From: Kryptolebias marmoratus
Taxonomy: Eukaryota > Chordata > Actinopteri > Cyprinodontiformes > Rivulidae
NCBI RefSeq assembly: GCF_001649575.2
Contig: NC_051437.1
Coordinates: 15,008,223 to 15,072,222 of the forward strand
Direction: 5' to 3'
DNA: 64,000 bases
Within the stretch, counting starts at the first letter, position 1, and each line of letters opens with the position of its first letter. This document shows positions 50,046 through 61,105 of the stretch, piece by piece. Made by a program: the position numbers and the translations under genes. The notes beneath the pieces were generated by a model that had not been told where the DNA came from, did no database searches, and saw only the letters and a program-made list of their open reading frames with translations.

Positions 50046-50564
50046 CCCTGTGCAAACTTTGGTGCTCGAGAAAAAGTGGACAAAAAGTCTCACATCTCTG
50101 AAGCCCTACAAATACAGGTGACACAGAAGAAAAGTAAAACAGTTGTAGATGTACATTCAAGGATTACTTTCTGCAAGTTCACTTACAGTTTGTCCAGTGG
50201 TTCATGAGATATTTTAGTGACAGACACACACAAACAAATGCATAAAGAAAAAAAAATATAGCCCACCTTTCACCTTTTGGCAGCAGGCGATAAAGAACTG
50301 AAGGTATTCTACTCTGGTTGAGGATTCTTGTTAATGAACCTCGTGTAAGCTGGAACTGACTGAAACACATCTGCACTGTACGTCCTGCCTTGCTGTAGAG
50401 TGTTGAAAGTGACAGAGAACAGAAGGGGGATGTGACAGTGACAAGCAACAAATGACACGGAGCACTTCATCAAACGTAGCCCGAGCGTTCTGGCACCGCT
50501 GTGGCAGATGAGCCGTCCCTGGCTTGGTGTGACGCCGTGCCAACATGTGCGAATACATCACTCC

Positions 50565-50685
50565 CATGCTGTAATGTCTCAATCTCAGGAGATTAAGGGC
50601 CTAATCAAGCCGGCATCTGCAGTAATGTGGGGAAATTGAAAGATAGATATGGTACTTTACACAGATGATTAACCAGCAGATTGTG
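50565..50685. other. Candidate conserved noncoding element with paired TAATC sites
   Basis: GATTAAGGGCCTAATC at 50591-50606 places two TAATC sites, the OTX/PITX-type homeodomain core, in inverted orientation around GGGCC. It is followed by CATCTGCAGTAATGTGG and AGATGATTAACCAGC. The arrangement is compact and unlike the flanks. Confidence 0.3.
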
Positions 50686-51096
50686 TGTGTGAGTGAGAGT
50701 GTGTGCACAAGATTGCAAGAGTCTTTCACTGTAAGCTCATTAGGCTAAACTATGTTTGTATTTCTGCCATATACACAACAAAGTAACATATTATTTGTCT
50801 GTGAAAATTAAGCCATACGTTTTAGTAAAGACTGACGAATCTTGCCAAAGAAAAATCTGAATTTACAAAAGAATTTAAATCATAACCTTGTGCCTTAAAA
50901 TTGTACACACAAATCTTTGAGCCTAGCCTTATTGTACATTTACAGATCTTAAAGTAGCTGTTAAACTGGTTTTCATGTTTTGTTTTGTTTGGATGAGCCA
51001 AAAAATGCTCAATTAATACCCTGATCCAATCAATTAGGGTAGATTGGGACATCCCTAAAAGCTGATCTCCTTCTCTAATTTTAGCCTATAATAATC
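50686..51096. other. AT-rich noncoding DNA, no gene seen
   Basis: A short GTGTGTG patch near 50680-50705, then AT-rich DNA. No gene or element is recognised up to the LINE tail at 51097. Confidence 0.7.
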
Positions 51097-51785
51097 ATGC
51101 ATCCATCCATTTTCTTTCACTTATTTGTGGTCAGGTTGTGGGGGCATCCGTCTACCCAGAAACACTCTCCAGCTCCTCCAAAGGGATCCCTAAGTGCTTC
51201 CAGGCCAGAGAGAATATAAGATCCTTCCAGCAAGTTGTGGGCCTGCCCTGGGGTCTCCTCTCAGTGGGACATGTCCAGAAAATTACAGAGGGAGGCGCCC
51301 AGGAGGCATCCTAATCAGATGCTCAAACCCCCTCAGCTGACTCCTTTTGATGTAACGGAGCAATAGCTTCATTTAGAGCTCCCCCCCTAATAACAGAGTT
51401 CCTCTCCTAATCTCTGAGGCTGAGTATGGCCACGCTACTGAAAAAGCTCATTTCAGCTAATACTATCTGGGATTTTGTTCTTCCAGACATGATCTATACA
51501 TCACGGCCATAGGTTAGGGTTGGAACGTAAACGAACCAGTAAATCGAGAGCTTAGCCTTTCAGCTTAGCTCTTTCTTCACCACAATGGACCAGAGCAATG
51601 CCCTCATTACTGCAGACGATCCATCTCCCGCTCCATCCTACAATTGCTAGTGAAAAGATACTTGAACCCCTCCACTTGAGGCAAAACCTCATCCCCAAGC
51701 AGGAGGGAGCATTCCACCGTTTTCTAGTTGAGAACCGTGGCCTCAGACTTAGAGGAGCTGGCTCTCTGACTCTCATCCCAATTTA
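51097..51785 (-). mobile_element. Rex3-like element, 3' portion, decayed
   Basis: Minus-strand copy truncated at its 5' side. Its 3' terminus is the ATCC-type tail at 51099-51110, followed on the plus strand by the characteristic 'CTTATTTGTGGTCAGGTTGT' segment, GTGGGACATGTCCAG near 51266, GGAGGCGCCCAGGAGGCATC near 51292, and AGTAAATCGAGAGCTTAGCC near 51538. Then come CTCCCGCTCCATCC near 51625 and GAACCGTGGCCTCAGACTT near 51730. Read on the minus strand these correspond to the family's C-terminal blocks (SK-SEA-VL, ECPLLVGDE-LPQVE-FKYLG, EGRMEREID, PTLTYG). Stops and frameshifts interrupt the frame throughout. Together with the copies at 2978 and 22300 it shows at least three independent insertions of one family. 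Confidence 0.85.
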
Positions 51786-52819
51786 TGACAATATTACAGA
51801 AAAATAAACCCTCAAAATCATCTTCTTTTCGAGATATTTTCATCAGTCAGACCTAGAAGTTTTCTTGCTGTATCTGAGTTATGCACTATAGGTTTAACTG
51901 ATGGAAGTTTGCTTAAAGAGTGTACCTTAATTGAGCACTACCTGCTGTGTCGATAACAAGTGTTTAATAAATTGCTAATAAGTGCTACTGAGCCTGTAAC
52001 AAGTGAGCAGAGGCTGCATGTGTCTCCGTGGGGACGTGTCATCCCATCAGCCTTATCAGCTGTGTGAGAGGTCTGCACGGCGTCGCTGAATATCTCCTCA
52101 CCTCACACGTAAACACAGCGTTGTCACAATTTATCTCCCCACCAGAGAGCTGTGGAGGGTCTGCAGGGGGGATGAGTGCCTCATGAGGCAAAAAAAAAGG
52201 AACATATGGAAACAGGGCAGGCGAGGAAAGTGTGCAAGTATACGTTTGTGAGGGTGTCGGAGTGGGAGGATGAGTGTGAAAGCTGCAGATTATGGTTATA
52301 AGTGTAGGAGGGTGCAAAAACAAGTATGTCAATAGGTGCTGAAAAGGTGGTGAGCACAGCGGGACAGCAGGAGGACAAGTGCACGAAATAAAAAGCCGGT
52401 GAGTGTGTAAGATTGCGTTTGTGTCGACGCAACTGTGTGTGGAGCAGACACACAGAGAGAGCAGCAGCCTATGCAGTGTGGTGGAACTTCTCTCATCTCA
52501 GCGCATTTGCTTTGCTCCCATTCTTCATTAACTCCATTAACAGATGAGCCGCGGCGATTAGCGGAGCTACCCGCTGATTCAGCTCTCACCCCCCTTCTCC
52601 CCCCCGTCTCTCCCCATCCTCGCTACCCCTCTGTCGGTCTGTTGGTACCAAAGACTCCTCTTCCTCATCTAGGACCATTTCACCCAAAGCTAAGTGCATC
52701 AAACATACATAAACAAAAAGATCAAATTCTGGCTTTCTAATCACATCACATTTGATAACTTCCTGCTTACGCCACAGCATGTTGAGCAAACTGGTGTGTA
52801 TGGAGGATCATAAAGCTAA
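51786..52819. other. Noncoding DNA, no gene seen
   Basis: GC-richer from about 52020 to 52690, with overlapping frames on both strands (longest 101 codons at 52435-52740 plus) lacking any recognisable domain. Confidence 0.6.
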
Positions 52820-53130
52820 TTCATCTCTTCCTGCAGTTTATTCAGCTAACAATTTTTACTGCTTTGTGCCATCTTAAAGCCCTCTGCTCCTCCAGCAGGC
52901 ATTGCCAAGGGGGCAGTCTGCCTGCCGCACACTGAGCCATTAGCCACAAATGGCTCTTTAGCCAAGAAGTAAAAGGAAAGCATGGATTGACTGCCAATAG
53001 GTCCTTTAGACGAGCGAGAGGGGATATAGAAATAAACAAAGAGAGAAACAGGCGAAGGAGTTTTTTCTTTAATTCTCCAGCATCTGTTCTGTAATAGGCC
53101 CGATTAACAGATTAATTAGTCCCTTATTCC
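52820..53130. other. Candidate conserved noncoding element
   Basis: Repeat-free block with GCATTGCCAAGGGGGCAGTC near 52900, TGAGCCATTAGCCACAAATG near 52934 and CCCGATTAACAGATTAATTAG near 53100. Two GATTAA cores lie nine bases apart. It lies beside A/T-homopolymer DNA that starts at about 53165. Confidence 0.3.
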
Positions 53131-54714
53131 TTTCTGCCTCATACACTTTCTCATTGCTTTTAACTAAAAAAAAATTTTTTTTTTTAATACATTTAAAGTT
53201 TTTTGCATGCATTATTATATTGCTACTGATTTACTTTTCCTCGCCTCAAGGTGAGGTGAATCTTTTTAATGACCGTTTCAACTATCTTGATAACTAAACT
53301 GTCGGAGCTCAGACGAGAAACCTCATTCAGGAAAAAAAAAAGTGACAGCATTTGTCCACTTGAACGTCACAGCCAAGCAAAGCCTCAGTTGTGACTTCTG
53401 ATAGGTGATAAATCATACAACAAAGCAGCTGCCACTCAGAAAACTCTCTTCCTCTCACATCTGAGATCTGAGAGTTTGGTGTAACGGCTTTAGCGCTTTG
53501 GAAACAACAATAACAACCAGAGCAACAAAAAGACTTGCAAATGCATGAACGCAGGTTTCTTAAGGGGGCTTCTAAGTGGATGCTCCTTGTACGAATCAGG
53601 ACACTCGTGGTGTTTTTTTTTTCCCCCTTTCTCCATCTTCATCTCCAGTGTTCTGGTTTTGCATCCTGAAATTAATGACCTGCCAGGTGACTGAAGTGCG
53701 GCTGCGTGTCTTTTTTTTTTGTTTTGTTTTGTTTTTCCAGCATGTTTGTTGCTTTGTGTCTGCTGTGCACATGAGTGAGTGTTGCATGTGTGAGTGAGTG
53801 TGTGTGAGTGTGCGTGTGTGTGTGTGAAATTGCTCATTTGCATATGCCTTTGGTTGTCTATGCGTGTGTAAGAAGTGTGCATTTTGTGTTAACAAAAGCC
53901 TGTGCTCTGAGCCATAGTGGTGGCCTTAGGATCCTCTTTTTGCCCTTCTGACACACAGCACTACCTATAAATTATTGACACATCCCCACCTTCTCATTTC
54001 CCTCCTATCTATCTCTCACTGCCTCCGCCACTCAACCCCTCCACCACCACAACACGCAGACACTTAAAAGGGGGAAATCAACCTGTGTTTTCTTGCACGG
54101 TGCCATGTGCGAGACAGAAAAACAGCAGGGAAGAGGCCTGCTGATTGAAGCCTCACTCGTCGCTCCAGTCTCCGTATGCTGCAACGCAGAAGACTTACAA
54201 CATTCACACTACCTGTAAATTATTCTGCCTCTCTCCATGACTTTGTCTCCATCAACTTCTCCCCGTTTGAACCGTTCCCCACATCACTCTTCCCACTGAA
54301 GCCTTGCCATTTGGCTGAGAGTCAAAATAATAGCATTAAATTTGTTAAATGACTTCTTTTCACTGAAAGCTCTTACTCCTAAAATGTACTCACAGTCTCT
54401 GCATGGGCTCTGTGTTTAACTGCATCTCACTCCGTCTGCGTTTTCCACGCAGTCCTGTGAGCTCTTTTTGTCCTGAAGTACATGACAAAGCCATCAGTCT
54501 TTCTCATCCTCTTCTTTGTCTTTTCCTGGCTGTCTCGTCTCAGGCCGATTCCAGACACAGGCAGGCTAACCTCTTTTTAAACAACTTCATATTATTAGGA
54601 TCCTAAATACAACAAAGGGACCCTTACAATAGTGAAAGCGATGCACTAGACGGTGTAAGAAAATGAAGCAGGCTTCCATTCTTCCAGTGACTCTTGCCTG
54701 TCTCCGACATGAAT
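53131..54714. other. Noncoding DNA, no gene seen
   Basis: Contains A- and T-runs near 53165-53185 and 53330, T-runs near 53611 and 53710, and an imperfect (TG)n array at 53786-53826. Frames over the arrays are low complexity. Confidence 0.65.
53786..53826. repeat. Imperfect (TG)n/(GAGTG)n microsatellite
   Basis: TGTG and GAGTG words mixed over about 41 bases. Confidence 0.9.
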
Positions 54715-54925
54715 AAGAGGCATGGCTAAACGCGCTGCATAATTTGTACTTTTAATGGCAGAGCCTTCCATTCCTGTGACATGACTTAATCAATAACGCG
54801 GCCTGTCGGAGTCTCAGCCCAGACTCGGCTGGCGTTTTATTAATTTTGAACAGGCACACTAACTAGGCGTCTGCTCGCAAGAGGCATTTCACACAGGATA
54901 ATAGGCACGCTGGATTGATAGGTTC
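54715..54925. other. Candidate conserved noncoding element
   Basis: Unique block with TGCATAATTTG near 54737, TTTTAATGGCAG near 54750, CTTAATCAATAACGCGG at 54785, GGCGTTTTATTAATTTTG near 54831 and GGATTGATAGG near 54911. The CTTAATCAATAA stretch resembles a combined HOX/PBX or HNF1-type site. Several CpGs survive. One of the better candidates in the window. Confidence 0.35.
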
Positions 54926-56336
54926 ATTCCATGTATGCTCAAACCCTCATCCCTCTCTTTTTCTTCTCTCGATCCTTCTGCTCCTTTTATCTCTCTCTCT
55001 ATCTCTCCCTTTTCTTTCCCTCTTTCTGTCAAACAGTGATTTAGGAAGGACTTGAAACGTCTGCATGTGCGTCAGCTAAAGGGGAAGAGGGAGAAATGGA
55101 TAAATAAGAAGGAATAAATAAAAATGTGGGATAAGAGAAAGGGGCAGAAGTTGTGACAAAGAGGCTTTTTTGTCCAGATAATGAAGTGTCATGACCCATG
55201 AGTGTCCACTACATTTATTTTTCCTTATGATCAAGAATAAAGACATTCATGCATGCGTCACACTTTTATTCAGTAACAGTAAAAAGTTTAAGGGGAATAA
55301 AATAAAAATGTTGTGCTCAATCAGTAAGGGGCTCACTTTTAGGTGTACTATGTACTGAGAGGAGCATACACACACACTTTGTTAAGCTATTCAGTTGTGT
55401 GAATGCTCAGATTTTTGAGTCCAGCACAAACATAAGGATGTGCCACAGATGCATATGAGTAGAAGCAAAAGACTAAGCATTACTGATATAGACAATTTTG
55501 GTCAAATGTCTTCAGATTTTCTCAAAGCACATGTGAGAGAAAGCGATAAATCAGAAGTACAAACACTCAATTATCTGAAGAAACTAATTGTAACAGTTTG
55601 TAGGAAAACTCAAATGCAGGCAAGAAAAATCAGACAACCGGTTCTGTGTGCAAACTAAGTTTAAATTTTATTGATACTCAAAACAAGGCAACTGAGGATC
55701 TGAGAGTGGGCAAAAAGAAAAACGAGACATTTATACAGATAGGAAATCACAAAATGAAGAGCAGGTGTGCTAATCAAGATCGGGTGGAGGAAAAGCAGCA
55801 AAAACAGGCTCATGAAAATAAAACCCAAAGTAAGAATTGGCTCAAGGAATCAAACCAAACTATGATTTTTCAGGACAAAATTCAAACCCGTACAAAACCC
55901 ACAGGCTGTGGCACCAATTATCAGTGGCAGTTCAACCATAATTGGCACCCTAGGCGAGCCCCCCACTTGATAATGCTAAATATAAAACCTTTTTTATATA
56001 TATTAACTTTATTTCACTATCATCTCTTTTCTATTTTTATTATTTGTCACAATGACAGGTGAGGCTCTGCTTTCTCTGAACTACACGTCTCTGTCGGAGG
56101 GGAATCTATCCCCCCGTCTCCCCTTCCTATTGTTCCACAACCACATGTGATGCCTTCTCAGCAGCAAGTCTCCACAACCCAGAGGAGCACCGCCTGCAAC
56201 TAAACTGCCTGGATGACAGATAGAAAAGTCAAAAAAGTATTTATTTATTAATTTATAGGGCTGCTGCTGCTTCCAACAAGATGCTGCCCTGGGAGGTTAG
56301 TCTTATCACCCATATCAAAAACCACTGCTGACAATC
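54926..56336. other. Noncoding DNA; possible decayed repeat
   Basis: T/C-rich to 55030, then AT-rich. From 55646 a 138-codon plus-strand frame, lysine- and glutamine-rich, shows no domain. The text around 55650-55990 (many CAAAA words, ending GGCACCCTAGGCGAGCCCCC) has the feel of an old transposon end, but I cannot place it. Confidence 0.5.
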
Positions 56337-56339
56337 ATG

Positions 56340-57228
56340 ATTAGGGCGGCAAAATTCAAGGAATTTTCAAAGTTGGAAACTTTCCATGGGAGTTAATAGG
56401 AATAAACAAGAATAAACCCAAAACTTCAAATATTGAAGTTCCGCCTTTAACAGGTATTTTGAATACAGTTGCAAAAATATATATTTTAGCATACTCTTGA
56501 GTAAAACAACCAGATTTCCTTGCTTTACTATGCAATGAGAGGCACCTAAAAACAAAAACTGTCACTTGGACATGCAGGGACAGATGGAAGTAACAACTTT
56601 TTGTTACTTACTTACACCTTTTGTTCAGAGGTGTAAACAATTTTGTTGTGAAATGTTTTTTGCTGAAATTTGTTTTGTTTTCATGTAAATAAAATTACAA
56701 AGAAAAGATCAAATAACATGAAAATAGTTTTGTTCAGAGCTGCATGAATGAAATTTGACATTTCCTTTACATAAGTTTAAATATTTCAGTTTTATGTGTG
56801 TGTAAAATGCAATTTACTGATTTTCATTTTGTTTTTATGTGAATACAATGACAAAAGACATAAAAAACATAATATAACAAATATTTTGGTTCAGAGTTGG
56901 GTACATGAATTGATTGCAACACAGTCATATCATCAGTGACATCATTGTTTGCAAATTAAGTCATTAAATTTGTTACTCTTATAAACCTTTGATCTAACTC
57001 CTTATCTGCCTGTGACAAAACAATATGTTTATATTTTTGTTTGGAAATGGTACAGATCTAAATTACCACCAATTATCCATAAAATTCATATAAATTCTCA
57101 TAATTCTTATGGAAATCTTCCAATTTGGAGTATTCCCAAAATTCCCCAGCTTAACTTCCCATGGAAAGTTCCTGGAAAATTTAAGATAATTTACCCGAAA
57201 TTTTCCATTTCTTTGCATTCCTGATATG
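56340..57228. mobile_element. Non-autonomous DNA transposon with inverted ends
   Basis: Long imperfect inverted repeats frame this stretch. The most similar part is AACTTTCCATGGGAGTTAA at 56378-56396 against TTAACTTCCCATGGAAAGTT at 57151-57170, which are reverse complements with a single one-base indel. Similarity continues outward as A/T-rich GGAATTTTCAAAG-type sequence and inward as GGAATA words. The interior has no transposase frame. It holds diverged copies of a unit containing TTTTGTTCAGAG, at about 56620, 56729 and 56886. I recall this GGAATTTTC...CCATGGGA end from fish hAT-type elements, but the superfamily is uncertain and I could not find a clear target-site duplication. Confidence 0.65.
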
Positions 57229-60200
57229 ATCAACCAAAACTGAGCCCATTGGTGAGTATTTTCAGTTATCTTACATCAGTATTAGCCAATTTTCTGGCTA
57301 AAAAGACATTATTCTTGTGTATTTGTTCATAATTACCTAATAAAATAATGGTCGATCACAATTTAATTAATTTATTTGAATACCCCTAAGTAAGAAATGC
57401 AACACATCAGCCAGTAAACTCACCACTGTGTTTACCTGTTTCTTTTTGATATGAAGCAGGTGCCATATAAGGGTTTCAGAGTTCCTAAAAATTAGCTGCA
57501 TTCAGGCAATGAGTTATGAATTTACTATATCCTAGTAATGTTTTTCAAAACTGCTGTTTTATTAATACATTTTTACATGTAACTTTATAAGAGCTGTTTG
57601 TACAAAACAAAGCAATGCCTGCAATATCTTAGTAATCAAATCAATTTTAAAAAATATGGTAATAATAACATAATCTCCAAACTCATCAAGAACGTGGCTA
57701 ACAGTTAACTCAGTGTCAAACATCAACTAACTTCTCTTATCTCGTTTTGCGGCCTTGGGGATCATCACATTCACACTAAGCCCAAAAAGCCTCCCCCTGT
57801 TGTTGACACTGTATTTATCTCTGACCAAATACAGCGTGAAACCGCTCCCGATGGGGGTGGAAAATGACCGCGTCATCCTCCTCATGTTTGGATCACATTT
57901 TTTTTGTTGTGTATTTGCGCTTCGAGGAGGCTAAAAGGAGAGGACTAAACATTTAGCCCCTGACACAGGCAATCCTGTGACTCATCTTGTTGATAGGACA
58001 AGGGACAGAGGGAAAGACAGATGGATGGAAAACAACAAGGCAGAGGGAGTGTGAGGGAGGTGCAATGCATTCTGAAGGATGCGGTGGGAGGGAGGAAGAG
58101 AAAACAAGAATTGTGTGTTTACCAGAGAGGACAGAGGACGAAGGAATGCTTCTATGACGATGAGTCACGTTTGTTGACAGCCCCCTCATTCTTTTTTTTC
58201 TTTTTTTATTCCCCCCCCATCATGACCAAACACCAGACAATGAAAAGCGTATTATAACGGCACAATTATCACAACAGTCAATAAGTCTGCATGCACTGAA
58301 CTGTCTCTTGCCTTGACACGCGTGCCGTTGGACAGAATGTTCTGAAGGTTTCTGCGTAATACAGGTTGTACTGTGCTGCCCTGTTGTGTTTGGGTATAAT
58401 TTATATCTGAGGAGTAGAAGCACCCCGATTACCATTACAGAGGAACATTAGCTCACTGTTCAAGAATTCCTATCGTCCCTCTACTCATTTCAGATATCTG
58501 TGATCCTGGAGGTATGCGCCACACAAAAAGCCCAAAACTTGCAAACACACAGGAGTGCATGCAGTCAATGAAGGAGACTAGCTGTTTGTCCAAGTTTGAG
58601 TTACATTCAGCTTGTTCTTCCGAGTCTTTGTGGAATAAAATGTTTTGGATTTATTCACTTTTAATTAGGATGTTTGAGATTTGTGCTGTTCATACAGAAC
58701 ATTCTCATCTTGTGAACACTGCTCCATCCTGGTATACAGCACACTTAGAATGCTGACTTGCCCTAATTTGAACTAATTTTAATGTTTTTGTTTTCCTTTT
58801 TTTGTTTTTATCTCTGTCACCTTTTGTCTACATTCAGTTTCAGAGGAGTACAGCTGGCCAGCATGTAGGAGTATCAGAGGATTCAGCTGATCGTTATTCA
58901 GAATAAAATATTTCCCTTTTTAGGTCTTATTCTCTTCATTTTGTGACACTTTTGTTAACTAAGTTAAATAAACAATACACTTCCATCTAAAGAAAATGAG
59001 GTACAGTAAGTAAAGCTGGGTGGTGAAAATTAGTAAAATGAGTTTAAGCTAAAAAACAAAAAAGTGAGAGGCCTTGTGACATTTCACAAATATTACCATG
59101 AGAATTTTTTCATAAATAACAGTGTACTCTTAACCCTCTCAGGCTCAAATTAAGTTTTAGTAACAGGAAAAATGAGACATGTTGTTGCAACGCCTGCCTT
59201 GAGATGGTTAATATTAGGAATGAAAGCGTACAAGATTCAGCGCGGCAAATCTATAGAAAGCGTTGTCACTAGATGCATTTCAATTTATATATAGGAAAAT
59301 ATAAATATAATAAATATATAAATGTTGTGTCTCATATGCTCACCATATTCTTCTTATCTTGAGAGGACACTTAACCCAGCAGGTTGGTTTGGATCTACAG
59401 ACTTGGTTATTTTGTTTTAAGGTTAGAAAGAGAGTGTGTGTGGCTGCTAATGTGTATTAAAAATGTGAAACAAGAACTAAACGTTTGCAGCGATGCGTGA
59501 AGTTATGTATCTTACAATGTCTTCTTGTCAAGACCATTAAGGTATAGGATTGGATGTTTACTTGTAATGGTTAGAGTGAGATCTAAATATCTAATATACC
59601 TTTAAACTTATCCATAAATGGTACAGAAATTGCAGTTTGGTCCTTATAGCCACATAATAATGTGGTTATAAAATGTAGGTTAGCGACAGCATGCGTACCC
59701 TTAAAATTAGCTGTGTTTGCGAAACTCATGCTGCTTTTGGAAAGACAAGGTTAGTATAACTGTTCAGCTGATTTTGGGCACCTATGTGGAAACCCTCTGA
59801 GTCATTTATAACTGTGTTATCCAAATGTGTCAATTAATAAAGCTAGACAAAACAGAAATAAGTTGTCCCACAGCTTTCACTGGGTTTTTCCAAACTGTAA
59901 TTGTTCTTGAATGAATTTTACTTCTCTTCTCAAGAACTGGCCCAGTTCTGGCTGACTGCTGGAAGGTCCAACTTCAGAGTTACTGAAATTACATGTGTCA
60001 AATAATAAAGAACAGTTTAAGGGTCAAAGTGATACAAGCTTGGAGAATCAGGAAGATTTTTTTTATGATGGAGTCAAGCTACCCACTACTTAGAAATAAG
60101 TCCCTTTAAAAGCAAATTTCTTCCATGTAAAACAATTAACATCATGTTTTAAACAACCATAATGTTGAGGAGTTTCACAAAGCATTACTTTTGTATCGTA

Positions 60201-60274
60201 GTTAATCAAGCTAGACAGTAGTTCATTTACAACTTGTGTTTCTCACAAAACAAGTTGCAATAAACCACATACCA
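57229..60274. other. Noncoding DNA, no gene seen
   Basis: AT-rich, apart from 57755-57900 and 57990-58150. The first of these has CCAAATACAGCGTGAAACCG and ATGACCGCGTCATCC and is a weak candidate for conserved noncoding sequence. T and C homopolymers lie at 58192-58218. If the exon at 60935 is real, this is the downstream flank of that gene. Confidence 0.6.
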
Positions 60275-60934
60275 TGTACAAATGTGATTGGGCTTTATTG
60301 TAAATAAATGTATACATCTACGTAAACAACTGTGTAATGCAAAAGTGATGCAGTGTAACTGTTTTTAACAAAGCGTTCACTTAAATTGCTGTAAAAAATG
60401 TTTGAGTTGATTTAAATGGTGTAAAGTAATTCTGGTCTGAGCCCTTCTCTGTGTAGAAGTTAGCTTGACTCCCAAATAAGAGCTTCTCCCTGATTCTACA
60501 AACAGAGATCGCTCTGACTGCTGTTTGCTGCAGGTAAGATACTGACTACTCAAAATTAGTCTTTGGAAAATCCTGAACTAAGTCTTGAAGTAAAATAAAA
60601 ATATCAAACAGGATCTAAGCATGAAGAAAACAAACTGTTATTCTTCCATTGTATAGCTTTATGCTTGATTTATTGAATTTATTTAAATGTCGTCTTCTAG
60701 GAAGTCTGACTCTGAAGCTTGTGAACCTCTGGGATACAGCCACCTTCAAACATACTCACTTTGTGTTGTTATTTAAGCCCCTGCTGGCCTCTACTCAAAA
60801 ATCAGTCTTCCTGTTCATACTTGGCGCTTTCTTCCTCCGGTAGTCCAACCTTTTGATCTTCCCCTAACCCAAAGTTTCACTCTTCATCTCCCACTCTGCT
60901 GATATCAATATTTCATGAACGCGCAGTGACAAAT
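60275..60934 (-). other. Candidate 3'UTR of a minus-strand gene
   Basis: Lies directly after the stop codon of the candidate terminal exon. On the minus strand, AATAAA signals occur near the stop (60934-60939), at 60669-60674, and at 60294-60299. The last has the best context: it reads ACAATAAAGCCCAATCACA and is followed by a GT/T-rich stretch (TTGTACATGGTATGTGG) such as directs cleavage. I therefore place the transcript end near 60275, giving a 3'UTR of about 660 bases. This depends entirely on the exon call. Confidence 0.35.
60294..60299 (-). promoter_or_regulatory. Candidate polyadenylation signal AATAAA
   Basis: AATAAA on the minus strand with a GT-rich downstream element within 30 bases. 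About 640 bases beyond the candidate stop codon. Confidence 0.4.
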
Positions 60935-61105
60935 TTATTTGAATGTGGTCTCCGGCTTGAACGCAGAGATGGATGGGCCGATTGGGGTGGCGGTGGGCTT
61001 GTGAGCGGCATGGTAGCGAGCAGCTTTACCGCATACATTAGTCACACGCGCACTGACTGCCACTGGCAGAGAGGGGGGCCCCACCAGAGGTAGTATATTG
61101 GGTTT
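60935..61105 (-). CDS. Candidate terminal coding exon, gene not identified
   Basis: Partial gene: only a putative last exon is in the window. On the minus strand a strong splice acceptor (CCCCTCCCTCTTTCAG, ending at 61106) opens a frame of exactly 56 codons that ends in TAA. A branch-point-like CACTAAC lies about 58 bases upstream. The peptide begins KPNILPLVGPPSLP, contains VTNVCGKAARYHAAHK, and ends SISAFKPETTFK. Two things suggest real coding sequence: the G/C bias at third positions, strong against the AT-rich surroundings, and the acceptor starting the exon at a codon boundary. The frame stays open a further 97 codons upstream (to 61396), but that part reads through pyrimidine-rich intron and is not included. 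I do not recognise the peptide. It has no cysteine pattern, transmembrane segment or domain. It resembles a protein's disordered C-terminal tail. The rest of the gene would lie to the right of the window. Confidence 0.45.
   Translation of the reverse strand, partial: KPNILPLVGPPSLPVAVSARVTNVCGKAARYHAAHKPTATPIGPSISAFKPETTFK

Noticed and set aside
55646..56062. 138-codon plus-strand frame rich in Lys, Asn and Gln
   Set aside because: A-rich composition explains the open frame, and no transposase or other domain is visible.
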